In this document: positions 16,098 through 25,900 of the stretch, piece by piece
Layout: each line of letters starts with the position of its first letter
Position numbering within the stretch: the stretch's first letter is position 1
From: Chloroflexota bacterium
GTDB lineage: Bacteria; Chloroflexota; Anaerolineae; Anaerolineales; UBA11579
Length of the DNA: 64,000 nucleotides
Assembly: GCA_013112575.1 (NCBI GenBank)
Contig: JABFGG010000023.1
Span: 1 to 64,000, forward strand
Direction: 5' to 3'
The notes under the pieces: generated by a model
The model's input: only the letters and a program-made list of their open reading frames with translations
Told to the model about the DNA's origin: nothing
Database searches by the model: none
Position numbers and translations under genes: made by a program

Positions 16098-17849
16098 ATG
16101 AAAAAATTCGGGATCGCATTTGTTTTGCTGCTCGTTTCGATTGCTTGTGGAGCTACAGACACCGTGAAACCAGAAACACCATCCGTCAATCCAGAAACAT
16201 CATCCATCAATCCAGCAGACCTTGTTCTTCATAATGGGGCCATCTACACGGTCAACGAAAGGCAACCCTGGGCTGAATCGGTGGCTATCAAAGATGGCGT
16301 CTTTGCTTTTGTTGGCTCAGACGAAGATATTGAGGCATACATTGGCACTTCAACGCGGGTGATCGACATGCAAGGGAAAACCGTTCTGCCCGGCCTGCAT
16401 GATGTCCACCAACATCCACTTGAGGCGGGCTCACCAGTTGCCGGTACCTGCATATTGGACATGGATGCTGATCCAGAAGCAATGATTCCCATAATTCAAG
16501 ATTGTGCTCCCAATCAGATCGGCACGGATTGGGTCATGGGGTGGGGGCATTCCATCTATTCCTTGCTGGAAAGCGACCGTTCACCCCGCGAAATATTAGA
16601 TGAAGCTGTGCCTGACCGGCCAGCTATCATGCTCGAGCAAACCTCACATTCTGTCTGGATCAACAGCGCTGCATTACAGGCGGCAGGCATTGATGCCAGC
16701 ACCCCCGACCCACCTGGCGGCGTCATTTTGCGTGATCCTGGAACCGGTGAGCCGAACGGTATTTTGCTGGACAACGCCGGAAATATGCTGATTGACCTTG
16801 CCTTGGCCCCCACCCCCGAACTGCTCGATTTGCATTACGAAGGTCTGTTGTATAGCCTTGATGAGCTTGCCAAAAACGGGATCACCTCGGTCGCTGATGC
16901 TCGCACTTACTGGGGGCGCGGCTATCACGAAGTTTGGCTACGTGCCGAGAGGGAAGATGCCCTCACAGTTCGGACGGTCTTGGGTTTGTGGGCTTACCCA
17001 CACTTTGAAGATGCTGAACAGCTTGAGACTCTGAAAGCGCTTTATCGCAATGACCCTGAAAGCCTGCTGCGTATTTCCCAGATCAAACTCTATAGTGATG
17101 GTTTGCTCGGAAATACGACGGCGGCCGTCTTTGAGCCCTATCTTTTTGATTTGGAGTTCACGGCTGATAACCTGGGCTTGAACTACTTCGAGGAAAATCG
17201 TTTGACCGATTACATCATAGAGTTGGAGCAAGCGGGATTTGATTTTCACATCCACACGATTGGCGACCGTGGTGTGCATGAATCTTTAAATGCTATCGAA
17301 GCGGCTATGGCCGCCAACGGCAATAGCCTTGATCGTCGCCACCGGCTTACCCACCTGGAATTGATCGGTGAGGCTGACCGCTCGCGCTTCTTTGAACTGG
17401 GTGTGATCGCTGATTTTCAAGCTGGGACCTTCACCCTGCCTGAATTCTACGCTGAGAATGAAGAAGTGATCGGTGAGCGAGCATTCGATGTCGTGCCCAT
17501 CCGCAGCATCTACGACACGGGTGCTGTTATCACCTTGAGTAGTGACTGGGACGTGAACTCATTGTCGCCTTTCGTTGGCATACAAAATGCCTTGTCACGT
17601 GGGGAGGGGAGTTTGCCTGGTTTGGAAGCCGCGATTGCGGCGTATACGATAAACGGTGCTTACGTGATGCGTCAGGAAGGATTAACTGGCTCAATAGAAG
17701 TAGGCAAGTATGCTGACCTGGTTGTGATCGACCAGGATATGTTTGAGATTCCCATCGACCGGATCGGTGAAACCATTGTGTTACTGACCCTGCTGGAAGG
17801 TGAGGCAGTGTTTCGACATGCCTCTATTAACGATTGGTTTACTGACTAA
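16098..17849 (+). CDS. YtcJ-type amidohydrolase, predicted lipoprotein
   Basis: The 583-residue protein has a lipobox (VSIAC, Cys at about 17), a short spacer, and then an amidohydrolase_3 domain. The domain opens LVLHNGAIYTVNERQPWAES and carries the metal motif LPGLHDVHQHP, in which the usual HxH reads HDVHQH. Later elements are KLYSDGLLGNTTAAVFEPY, FHIHTIGDRGVHESL, RRHRLTHLELI and LSSDWDVNSLSPFVGIQ. It should sit outside the membrane and hydrolyse an unknown amide or ester; YtcJ relatives are promiscuous. It stands alone between two strong terminators. Confidence 0.88.
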   Translation: MKKFGIAFVLLLVSIACGATDTVKPETPSVNPETSSINPADLVLHNGAIYTVNERQPWAESVAIKDGVFAFVGSDEDIEAYIGTSTRVIDMQGKTVLPGLHDVHQHPLEAGSPVAGTCILDMDADPEAMIPIIQDCAPNQIGTDWVMGWGHSIYSLLESDRSPREILDEAVPDRPAIMLEQTSHSVWINSAALQAAGIDASTPDPPGGVILRDPGTGEPNGILLDNAGNMLIDLALAPTPELLDLHYEGLLYSLDELAKNGITSVADARTYWGRGYHEVWLRAEREDALTVRTVLGLWAYPHFEDAEQLETLKALYRNDPESLLRISQIKLYSDGLLGNTTAAVFEPYLFDLEFTADNLGLNYFEENRLTDYIIELEQAGFDFHIHTIGDRGVHESLNAIEAAMAANGNSLDRRHRLTHLELIGEADRSRFFELGVIADFQAGTFTLPEFYAENEEVIGERAFDVVPIRSIYDTGAVITLSSDWDVNSLSPFVGIQNALSRGEGSLPGLEAAIAAYTINGAYVMRQEGLTGSIEVGKYADLVVIDQDMFEIPIDRIGETIVLLTLLEGEAVFRHASINDWFTD

Positions 17850-17857
17850 AACGCTCA

Positions 17858-17899
17858 AAAGGAGACAGAGACAAAGCACTTATTGTCTCTGTCTCCTTT
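17858..17899. terminator. Bidirectional terminator
   Basis: A perfect 17-bp stem (aaaggagacagagacaa and its complement) with an 8-base loop lies between convergent genes. Confidence 0.92.
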
Positions 17900-17925
17900 G
17901 TTTAAGATTTAGTAGTTCTTATCCC

Positions 17926-19029
17926 CTAAACTTGAAACTCACCATTTTTATAGAACAACTCCCCATCAACTAAAATCTCGCTGTCCTCACGCATATCGCA
18001 GATGAAGTCCCAGTGGATGGCCGACTTGTTCTGGCTGTTGGTTTCGGGATAGCCCGCGCCCACCGCCATGTGCATGGTGCCGCCGATCTTTTCATCGTAG
18101 AGGATGCTTTTGGTGAACTGTTGGATGCCATAGTTAGTGCCGATGGCCCATTCTCCTAAAATGCGGGCCCCGTCGTCGCTGTCCAACTGGCTGATGAGAT
18201 ACTCTTCATTCTTTTCGGCTGTCGCTTTGACGACTTTGCCATCTTTAAACTCCAGGCGTACACCTTCCACCTCGCGCCCGCCGCGGATGGCTGGATAAGT
18301 GAAATCCACCCAACCATTGACCGAATCCTCGACCGGACTGGTGAAGATCTCACCGCTGGGCATATTTTTCTTGCCATCCGAGTTGATAAAAGGTCGGCCT
18401 TCGATGGATAGACTTAGCTCAGCATATTTGCCGCGGATCTCGATCTGTTTCTTGCCTGCTAGCCAATCGACCAGCTTCTGCTGCATGTCGTGCACTTTTC
18501 GCCATTCGGCGATGGGGTCATCTTTGTCCACAAAAGTAGCCCCGTACACGAAGTTCTCATACTCGTACAAACTCATATCCGCTTCCTGAGCGTAAGAAGC
18601 GCAGGGGTAGTTGGTGGTGACCCAGCGCAAACTGCCTTCGGCGGAACGGCGCATGTAGGTTTCCGTCAGCTCGCGGCGGGCTATCTGGGCGACTTGTTGC
18701 TTTTCGGGAGGGATATTGCTGAGGTTGCGGGAATTGCTAGGGGCATTGAGGGCGATCAGGGCATCCGCTTCGTCAAACAGTACTTTGTCAACGGGCGAAA
18801 TCCATTCCAACTGTTCATTGCTGGCAACCCTGTAAATGGCCTCCAGGATGCCATCCGAAGACATGGTGAGTGTGGTCGTCCCCCCGGCTGCCCAGATGGC
18901 TTCGACCACTTCTTTGGCTAAAGGCTCTGCAATTGTGCTGCTACGGACCCAAACCCAATCACCGGGTTTCACACCTATAGAATAGTTGACCAGTAGCTCA
19001 GCAAATTTTTTGACACGCGATTCTGTCAT
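17926..19029 (-). CDS. M29-family aminopeptidase
   Basis: I chose the ATG at 19029 (MTESRVKKFAELLVNYS) because CAGGAG precedes it. The 367 residues match the thermophilic M29 metallo-aminopeptidases (AmpS/aminopeptidase T). Metal-site segments include MPSGEIFTSPVEDSVNG, GVRLEFKDGKVVKATA, LGEWAIGTN, ILYDEKIGGTMHMAVGAGYP and SAIHWDFICDMR. It removes N-terminal residues from peptides in the cytoplasm using paired zinc or cobalt ions. It is divergent from the macro-domain gene and appears complete. Confidence 0.93.
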   Translation of the reverse strand: MTESRVKKFAELLVNYSIGVKPGDWVWVRSSTIAEPLAKEVVEAIWAAGGTTTLTMSSDGILEAIYRVASNEQLEWISPVDKVLFDEADALIALNAPSNSRNLSNIPPEKQQVAQIARRELTETYMRRSAEGSLRWVTTNYPCASYAQEADMSLYEYENFVYGATFVDKDDPIAEWRKVHDMQQKLVDWLAGKKQIEIRGKYAELSLSIEGRPFINSDGKKNMPSGEIFTSPVEDSVNGWVDFTYPAIRGGREVEGVRLEFKDGKVVKATAEKNEEYLISQLDSDDGARILGEWAIGTNYGIQQFTKSILYDEKIGGTMHMAVGAGYPETNSQNKSAIHWDFICDMREDSEILVDGELFYKNGEFQV

Positions 19030-19077
19030 GTATGTACTCCTGAAGAAGATGCCGCATTCTATCATCCTCTATAAGAG

Positions 19078-19083
19078 TACAAT
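19078..19083 (+). promoter_or_regulatory. -10 box of a leaderless macro-domain transcript
   Basis: TACAAT ends 6 bases before the GTG start at 19090. The same spacing is seen at 9923 and 62799, so the mRNA probably starts at the start codon. Confidence 0.45.
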
Positions 19084-19089
19084 GGCCCT

Positions 19090-19662
19090 GTGAACAGCAT
19101 TCTCCATGCGCATACATTCCCTTCCGGTCACACCCTGGAGCTGGTGCAGGGCGACATCACCACCGAGCAGGTTGATGCCATTGTCAACGCCGCCAATAGC
19201 CAGTTGGCGCATGGTGGTGGGGTGGCGGCTATCATCGCTAATAAAGGTGGCCCGGTCATCAATGAAGAGAGCCGTGCCTGGGTTCAACAACATGGCCCTG
19301 TCTCGCACACCCAACCGGCCTACACGTCGGCAGGGGACCTGCCCTGTAAATACGTCATCCATGCCGTGGGTCCGGTGTGGGGCGACGGCGACGAAGATGC
19401 CAAACTTTCTGCCGCTGTCAAAGGCTCTCTAAGTAAGGCTGATGAACTCGAGCTAAAATCTATTGCCTTCCCGGCCATTTCCACCGGCATCTTCGGTTTC
19501 CCCAAAGCTCGCGCCGCCAGGGTGATCTATCAAGCTATTGGAGATTACTTTGCTAAGAATGGTTCTTCTGGTGTCAAACAGGTACGTATCACACTTTTTG
19601 ACCAGGAGACGACGGATGTGTTCACCGAAATCTGGCAGGAGAGTTTCTCGACTTCATCATGA
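19090..19662 (+). CDS. Macro-domain (ADP-ribose-binding) protein
   Basis: The GTG start at 19090 is the only one that keeps the whole domain. The 190-residue product shows LELVQGDITTEQVDAIVNAA, NSQLAHGGGVAAIIANKGG, KYVIHAVGPVWGDG and IAFPAISTGIFGFPKA. These are the ligand-binding loops of macro domains that bind ADP-ribose or remove it from proteins and O-acetyl-ADP-ribose. Its stop overlaps the start of the methyltransferase gene (ATGA), so the two are translationally coupled. Confidence 0.92.
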   Translation: MNSILHAHTFPSGHTLELVQGDITTEQVDAIVNAANSQLAHGGGVAAIIANKGGPVINEESRAWVQQHGPVSHTQPAYTSAGDLPCKYVIHAVGPVWGDGDEDAKLSAAVKGSLSKADELELKSIAFPAISTGIFGFPKARAARVIYQAIGDYFAKNGSSGVKQVRITLFDQETTDVFTEIWQESFSTSS

Positions 19663-20432
19663 TCACTTCCACCAGCAATCCCAAGATACAAAGAATTAAG
19701 GCCTTGCAAAAGCGCGCCAGGGTGCGGCGCGAGGAACAGGCATTTGTGGTCGAAGGAGTGCGCCTGACCGAGGAGGCCCTGCAGGCCGGTTGCAAGCCGC
19801 AAATAGCATTTTTTACGGAAGACCTCAACCCGCGTGGGCAGGAACAGGTAAACCAATTGGAAAATCAGGGTACGCCTTTGGAACTGGTGGAACCGCACGT
19901 CATGCAAGCGGCCAGCGATACCCAAGCCCCGCAGGGCATCTTGTTAGTTTTGCCCTTGCAAGCCTTGCCTCTCCCGGAGAAAGTAACCTTTGCTCTCATC
20001 CTCGACCAGCTACGCGACCCCGGCAACCTGGGCACAATCCTGCGCACGGCCCTGGCTGCTGGTGTGGATGCTATATTTCTTTCCCCGGGCAGCGTGGACG
20101 CATTTTCACCCAAAGTGCTGCGAGCGGGTATGGGTGCTCATTTCCGTTTACCTGTTGTAAAGCAAAGCTGGGAGGAACTGGGCACAACTATCGAACAAAC
20201 TGGATTGCAGGTATTGCTGGCGGCTGCGGGGGAAGGGGATAGCTACCTGGATGCTGATCTAAGTAAGCCTACCGCGTTATTGCTCGGTGGGGAGGCGAGG
20301 GGAGCTAGTGAAGAGGCTGCACAGCTTACTAGTGAGCGTATCCATATCCCCATGCCGGGAGAGGCCGAATCGCTAAATGCGGCAGTAGCGGCGTCTGTGC
20401 TGATGTTTGAGGTCGTGCGACAACGGGGATAA
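19659..20432 (+). CDS. TrmH/SpoU-family RNA 2'-O-methyltransferase
   Basis: The 257-residue protein has the N-terminal substrate-binding region (ITSTSNPKIQRIKALQKRAR, EEQAFVVEGVRLTEEAL) and a SPOUT knot domain from about 105. Motif 1 is LDQLRDPGNLGTILRTALA, motif 2 is LLLGGEARGASEEA, and motif 3 is RIHIPMPGEAESLNAAVAAS. It uses S-adenosylmethionine to methylate a ribose in rRNA or tRNA; the target base cannot be told. It overlaps the macro-domain gene by four bases and is followed by a terminator. Confidence 0.93.
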   Translation: MITSTSNPKIQRIKALQKRARVRREEQAFVVEGVRLTEEALQAGCKPQIAFFTEDLNPRGQEQVNQLENQGTPLELVEPHVMQAASDTQAPQGILLVLPLQALPLPEKVTFALILDQLRDPGNLGTILRTALAAGVDAIFLSPGSVDAFSPKVLRAGMGAHFRLPVVKQSWEELGTTIEQTGLQVLLAAAGEGDSYLDADLSKPTALLLGGEARGASEEAAQLTSERIHIPMPGEAESLNAAVAASVLMFEVVRQRG

Positions 20433-20450
20433 ATGACAATCGGAATAATA

Positions 20451-20480
20451 AAGCCTCTCGTGTTGCGAGAGGCTTTTTGA
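20451..20480 (+). terminator. Terminator of the macro-trmH operon
   Basis: A perfect 10-bp stem aagcctctcg / cgagaggctt is followed by a T-run. It may also serve the convergent lipoprotein gene. Confidence 0.88.
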
Positions 20481-20498
20481 AAACAAGATATTTCTTCT

Positions 20499-21698
20499 CT
20501 ACGGCACAGTGTACTCAATGATCAGCTTGGGGTTGGTAAAGCGCACCATGTCATCGGTGGCATCGCTGTCTGTTTCACTGCTGAACTGTAAACGCAGCTG
20601 CAATTCTGAACTGCCCAGGATGCTTTGTAGGTGATTCTTGATGGCGTCATTCGTGCTGGCTGTCGACAAACTGCCACTGTCGCACCACACAGCTAAAGCG
20701 CCGCCGGGTGCGCCTCCGCTAACGTAATCACCGGCTGCCAACGGGAAGAAAGTGCCGGGGAAAGCATTGAGGCAGCCAATCGCCCCGAAGGGGTTGCTCA
20801 AGGTGTCATAGGAACTGAAATCAACAGTCACCTTGTCGATGGTGGCGTTGCTGGGAATGCCCGAAATGTCGAAAGACACAAAGGCTTGCTGGCCGTTGTC
20901 AGCCGCGTTATCGCCCGTGTAGGCGTTGCCCGTTACGGTGTTGTCGTCGTTGACTGAGCCTTTCGCGTTGGGGGATAGCGTGGTGCTGTTGCTGCCCCCG
21001 GCCCCGGAAGTGGCGGTAACGGTGGGTGTGCCTGTGCCCAGTGTGGCCGTGGGGCCACCCGTGCTGGTCACGTTGATCTCTACGTAGAATGGTCCTGGTA
21101 AGCCAAAGATCTGGCCGGTATCGTTCTTCAGGTACCAGTTGCCCAGATAATTACCAACTGTGCTGGGGGCTGTCATGTCGATGGAGATGTCCACGGTTTC
21201 GTTAGGTCCGACAGAGCTCGTAAGCGCAATGCTGCTGGCCGTCGTCATCTGATCCCCATCTGCAAATACGACCGTGTAACTCGTGTTCCATGTACAGGTG
21301 CCGTTGTTGCTCAAGCGCCAGGTCTTGGTGAAAGCTTCACCGGGATCGAAATCCGTACCGTCCGGTATGGTGACATCGGCTACAAATCCGGCCAGGTCAC
21401 AGGTGCTGACTGTGCCTCCCGTGTTACCACCACCGCTGGTGATGGGTGTATTGCTGGGGGCAGGGGTGTTCGTGACGGCTGGTGTATCGGTAACTTCAGC
21501 CACAGGCGTTTCTGTAGGGACCGGCGTTTCGCTGGGCTGTACATCAGCAGCCTTAGTCAATTCGACGGCTACAGTACCTGCCGCATTGGTCATGACTGCC
21601 GCAGCCGGGTCGATGGTTGACGTACCACCATTGCAGGCTGCCAGTACGAGCACAACCATACTCAAAAGCACCAATATTGTTTTTCTGTTCGTTAACAT
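20499..21698 (-). CDS. Lipoprotein with NBR1-type Ig-like domain
   Basis: A strong AAGGAGG precedes the ATG. The 399-residue protein has a signal with lipobox VLAAC (Cys at about 21), a Thr/Pro-rich spacer, and an NBR1-like Ig domain at about 100-215 (FDPGEAFTKTWRLSNNGTCTW, PGPFYVEINV). A second Ser/Thr spacer leads to a C-terminal beta domain (about 255-399) with QQAFVSFDISGIPSNATIDK and FTNPKLIIEYTVP, resembling DNRLRE-type surface modules. It is likely a cell-surface structural or binding protein. No enzymatic motif is visible. Confidence 0.82.
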   Translation of the reverse strand: MLTNRKTILVLLSMVVLVLAACNGGTSTIDPAAAVMTNAAGTVAVELTKAADVQPSETPVPTETPVAEVTDTPAVTNTPAPSNTPITSGGGNTGGTVSTCDLAGFVADVTIPDGTDFDPGEAFTKTWRLSNNGTCTWNTSYTVVFADGDQMTTASSIALTSSVGPNETVDISIDMTAPSTVGNYLGNWYLKNDTGQIFGLPGPFYVEINVTSTGGPTATLGTGTPTVTATSGAGGSNSTTLSPNAKGSVNDDNTVTGNAYTGDNAADNGQQAFVSFDISGIPSNATIDKVTVDFSSYDTLSNPFGAIGCLNAFPGTFFPLAAGDYVSGGAPGGALAVWCDSGSLSTASTNDAIKNHLQSILGSSELQLRLQFSSETDSDATDDMVRFTNPKLIIEYTVP

Positions 21699-21790
21699 AA
21701 TATGCGCCTCCTTCAGGCTTTGGGCACAGAGTCGGGCGATTTTAGCGGCTATTTAGTTGGAAGGCAAGGGGCAAGATGTAAAGGCTGTGT

Positions 21791-22570
21791 TTAACGTACG
21801 CGGCGTTTCCACTCTTCTTTGAGTTGCAAACGTTGAGGAGACTGGCCTGATTCCAGTGCCAGGAAATCGGCCAGCAGGCGGTTGAACTTGTTGCTTTTAT
21901 CGACCATGGGGAAATGGCCTGCTCCCTCCAATTGCAGAAAGTGCAGGTTGCCGGGTAGGGCGCCGTTAATGCCTACAGCGGGTACCTGCACCAGGCTGTC
22001 ATTTTCCCCGTGTACCAGCAGGCCAGGGGTCTTTAGTTGTTTGGGGAGCTCATTCAATTCCAACTCCGCCATATTTTGTAGCGAAGTCTTGATGGCCTCC
22101 TGGTCAGCCTTGGCCGCTTCGTTGTGGTCAGCGTCCGACTGGGGCAATAGTAATCGTGCCAGTGCATCGGGTGTTTCCGCTTCCAGGCGTGCGTCGAGCG
22201 CAGCATTAGTAAATGGGTATCCGATCAGCATGAGGCGGTCTACGATCAGCGGGTGCTTCTGTGCATAAAGCATGGCGATGATGGCGCCCAGGCCATGCCC
22301 GATCAGCACGACCTTGGCGATGCCCATCTCGTTGAGGAACTCATCAACCAACTCCACCTGCTGTTCCAGCGAATATTTGCTACTGGCCTTGGCTGTGTCG
22401 CCAAAGCCCCACAGATCAATGGAATAGGCCCGGTAGCCGATAGAGACCGACTGCATGGTGGGAACCCAGTAGCGCCACGAACCCACCCAGCCATGTAAGA
22501 ACAAGACCGGGCGGCCGCGTCCCAGAACTTCGTAATGGACGACCTGGCTATCCAGGATAATGGCGCTCAT
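21791..22570 (-). CDS. Alpha/beta hydrolase-fold protein lacking the nucleophile Ser
   Basis: The 259 residues show the usual fold: HYEVLGRGRPVLFLHGWVGS (oxyanion loop), the elbow VVLIGHGLGAIIAML, an acid in LLVHGENDSLVQ and the His in LEGAGHFPMVDKS. The elbow is G-H-G-L-G, so Gly stands where Ser, Cys or Asp should attack. It is therefore probably non-hydrolytic or has another chemistry. Its relative at 31688 keeps GHSMGG. It is the last gene of the long signalling/lipid operon, 25 bases after a response regulator. Confidence 0.88.
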   Translation of the reverse strand: MSAIILDSQVVHYEVLGRGRPVLFLHGWVGSWRYWVPTMQSVSIGYRAYSIDLWGFGDTAKASSKYSLEQQVELVDEFLNEMGIAKVVLIGHGLGAIIAMLYAQKHPLIVDRLMLIGYPFTNAALDARLEAETPDALARLLLPQSDADHNEAAKADQEAIKTSLQNMAELELNELPKQLKTPGLLVHGENDSLVQVPAVGINGALPGNLHFLQLEGAGHFPMVDKSNKFNRLLADFLALESGQSPQRLQLKEEWKRRVR

Positions 22571-22595
22571 CGAAAGATCAAATACCTCTTATCTG

Positions 22596-22970
22596 CTAAC
22601 TGCCGTGTGCCTCAATCAGTTTGGACACACGATCCGTGAGTTGGTCCGGGGCAAAGGGCTTGAGGATGTATTCCTCGGCTCCGGCTTCCAGTCCGGCCTG
22701 CACTTCCGATTCCTGGCCTTTGGCAGATAGGAAAACCACAGGCGTATCTTTCAGCTCCTCATGCTCTTTGATGCGTTTACAGGCTTCATAACCGGTCATG
22801 CGCGGCATGCGTACGTCCATCAGGATCAGGTCAGGCAGAACTTCCTGCGCTTTTTCGTAGGCCTCTTCGCCGTTGGTCGTGGCGATGACTTCGTGGCCTG
22901 CAAAGCGTAATGTGAACGTGATCAGATCCCGGATGTCGCGCTCATCTTCTGCTATCAATATTTTGGCCAT
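22596..22970 (-). CDS. Single-domain response regulator (CheY-like)
   Basis: GGAG precedes the ATG. The 124-residue receiver has acidic residues in LIAEDERDIRD, the phosphorylated Asp in DLILMDVRMPRMTGYEA, Ser in VVFLSAKGQ and Lys in EYILKPFAPDQL. It has no output domain. It begins 12 bases after the giant kinase ends, so it is almost certainly one of that kinase's targets. Confidence 0.95.
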   Translation of the reverse strand: MAKILIAEDERDIRDLITFTLRFAGHEVIATTNGEEAYEKAQEVLPDLILMDVRMPRMTGYEACKRIKEHEELKDTPVVFLSAKGQESEVQAGLEAGAEEYILKPFAPDQLTDRVSKLIEAHGS

Positions 22971-22982
22971 GCTATTCTCCGT

Positions 22983-25900
22983 TTATTCTTCCTCGGTTTC
23001 GCTGTCGCGTTGTGAGCGATAGACGGGTATTGTGAAGGTAAATGTGCTGCCCTTGCCGGGCACCCCGCTGCTATCTACCCAGATCTCGCCATTGTGCATC
23101 AACACCAACTCACGCACAATGGGCAGCCCCAGGCCGGTACCGGCATTGGACATTACCAGCGGATTCTCGCCACGGAAGAAACGTTCAAAGATGCGTTCCT
23201 GTTCCTCAGGAAAGATGCCGATGCCATCGTCTTCCACTTCTACCTGTACTTTGACCCCAGCTGGTTTGAGGCGCACTTTTACGCGCCCGCCATCGGGGGT
23301 GTACTTGTAGGCGTTATCCAATAAATTGACCATGATCTGGCTGGCGCGTTCCAGGTCGCCGTAGGCCAGGGGCAGATTGTCGTCCGCCTCGATCCCAATT
23401 TCTATCTTCTTGCCATCGTATTGCTGCTGCAGCATTTGCTCGATGGACAGTTGGGCCACCTCGTTCATGTCCAGTGGCTGTTTGGAAAGTGCGATCTTGC
23501 CGGCTTCAATGCGCGACACGTCCAGTAGGTCATTGACCAGGATGCTGAGGCGGTCGGTGTTATGTTTGATGGTCTGCATGAATTCCATCTGCTTGTCATT
23601 TAAATCACCGGCCCCGCCCATCAATAGGAATTCGATGTAGCCCTTGATAGGCGTCATGGGCGTGCGCAACTCGTGGCTGACGGTGGCGACGAATTCGGAT
23701 TTCAGGCGATCCACTTCTACCTGGTGGGTCACGTCCCGGAAAATCGACACAGTTCCCAGAAATTCATCACGGGCACTGACCTGGGCTAGCCGCACCGAAA
23801 CAACGCGCCCATCATCCAGGGTGACCTGTTCCGAATAGATCTCATCCTCTTCCTGTTCACCGGGCGTTTCTGACCAGTTTTTGATGGTCTCCATCCAATG
23901 CTGGGCTGCCCCACCAAATAAGCCCAGGAAATCGTCCAACGATTTGCCAACCACCTCACCGCTGTCCAGCGCCAGGATCTCTTCGGCGGCTTCATTGAAC
24001 AGCGAGATTGTGCCATTTCTATCCGTTACAAGTACGCCATCAGCTACACCGGCCAGCATGGCGATGGAACGGCTGGCTTCCACCTGCTGGTTGCGCAGCA
24101 TGCTGCCCAGGTCTTCAGCTTGGTCGCGAATCAGGCGGAACAGTTCGGCATTGTTGATGGCCACGGCAAATTGGTTCGCAGCCGCCTGAATCAGGTCGAT
24201 TTGGTCTTCATCAAAATGGTTGACCTCGCGATGGAAGAGCAGCAAGGCGCCCAGAGCTTCTTCGCCCACGATGAGGGGCACGGCCATAGCGCTGCGATGG
24301 TTGTCTTTATCCTCTTCAAGTTGCTTCCAGCGCTCATCCTCCAGCAGGTCTTTGATCACCACAGACTGGCGTTCCTGGATGACCCAGCCAGCCAGGCCCT
24401 CGCCCGGTTTGAGTTGAGCTTCACGGCCACCGGTGGGTGGGGAAGGGGTGTAGCCAATGCCGGCGCGGTACTGCCACTGTTGCTCGTCTTCGCTGTACAG
24501 CACGATGGTGCTTTGTTCCGCCCCGGTTTGCTCATTGAGCAGTTCCAGCGAGCGGTTGATGACGTGCTCAAGATCAAGGCTGGCGGATAGCTCGGTACTG
24601 ATGCGTAGCAGGGTGCGGGTGCGTTGGCCTTCGCGGGCCAGCGCCTGGGTGCGGCGATCCACACGCGCTTCCAGTTCACTGGTGAAGCTGGCATTTTCCA
24701 ACGAGAGTGCGGTTTGCTGCGTCAGTGAGCGCACCAGGGCTTCATCTTCTTCGCTGAAAGCTGCCGGGGTGTTGAAGTTGTCCATGGTCAACACACCCAG
24801 GGTCGTGTCACCGGCTTGTAGCGGGATTAACATAGAAGAAACTGGCACACGCCCGCCGCTGCCCTCACGATAAAGCAGCAGGCGGTCTGAGGAAATGTTG
24901 TAGTGTTCTACGAAGTCCAATTCATCGATGCGAATGGATTCGCCATTCTGGAAAGTTTGGCCTGGTAGGGCTTCATCGCTGCCGTAACTTACCTGCAAGA
25001 GCTTGTCATTATCTGTATAGCCCGCCGCGGCTTGCGGGATCAGGCGTGCCTCTTGGCTGTCCCATAGGAACACGAGGGCTGCATGGGCCGTTGGCAGCAC
25101 CCGCAAGGCGCTTTCAACCAGCGTGCGCAGGATGTCCTGCGGACCTTGCTTGCCAAGCTGGCGGCTGAAGTCTAGCAACAAATTGACCTCACGCAAACGA
25201 CGGCGCGTTTCGCCGAGTAGTTGCAGGTTCTGCAAAGCAAAGGCCACCTGGTTGCCGATCAGGTCATAGATCTTTTGGTCCTCTTCTTCAAATGTGGGCA
25301 AAGGCTCGCGGCTGACAGCTAAAACTGCCGCTTCCACGTGGCTATTGGCCGCAATCGGCAGGCAGATGAAAGCATTGGCCTTGAGGTTCTTTAACAAGCT
25401 GTTGTCCTGCCAGTCCTGATCTTCTTCGATGTCATTGACCAGCAAGGTTTTGCCGCTTTGTAGCGTGAAGTGCAGAGGATTGCGCTGGCCTAACCAGGCC
25501 TGCGGGTTGCCGGCTTCACTGGAGATGCCCAGGCTATGTACCAGACGCGGGCCGCCGACCGCAGCTTCGGCAATCAACACGGTTTGGAGATCTAGCTTAT
25601 TTTGTAACTGGTAGCTGAGTGCCGAGAATACAGCCGAACGGTCAGGTTGTTGGTTGACAATTTCTGCAATGTCCAGACCCACACGGATGCGTTGGGCGCG
25701 GGCCTGCATGTCTTCGGTACTGGCTTTGTCTTCACTGAGCGACTTTTGGGTAGTGGCGCTGGGGCGCGACATGGCCACCGGAATGGCCGCCGATTGCTGC
25801 ATGATGCGGTCCATAGCGCGGGCGATCTGCTGCACAGCGCTGGCCATAGAGTCGATGTCTCCACCGGTGAAGAAATCTGTCTGGTAGCTGCCCAGGATGA

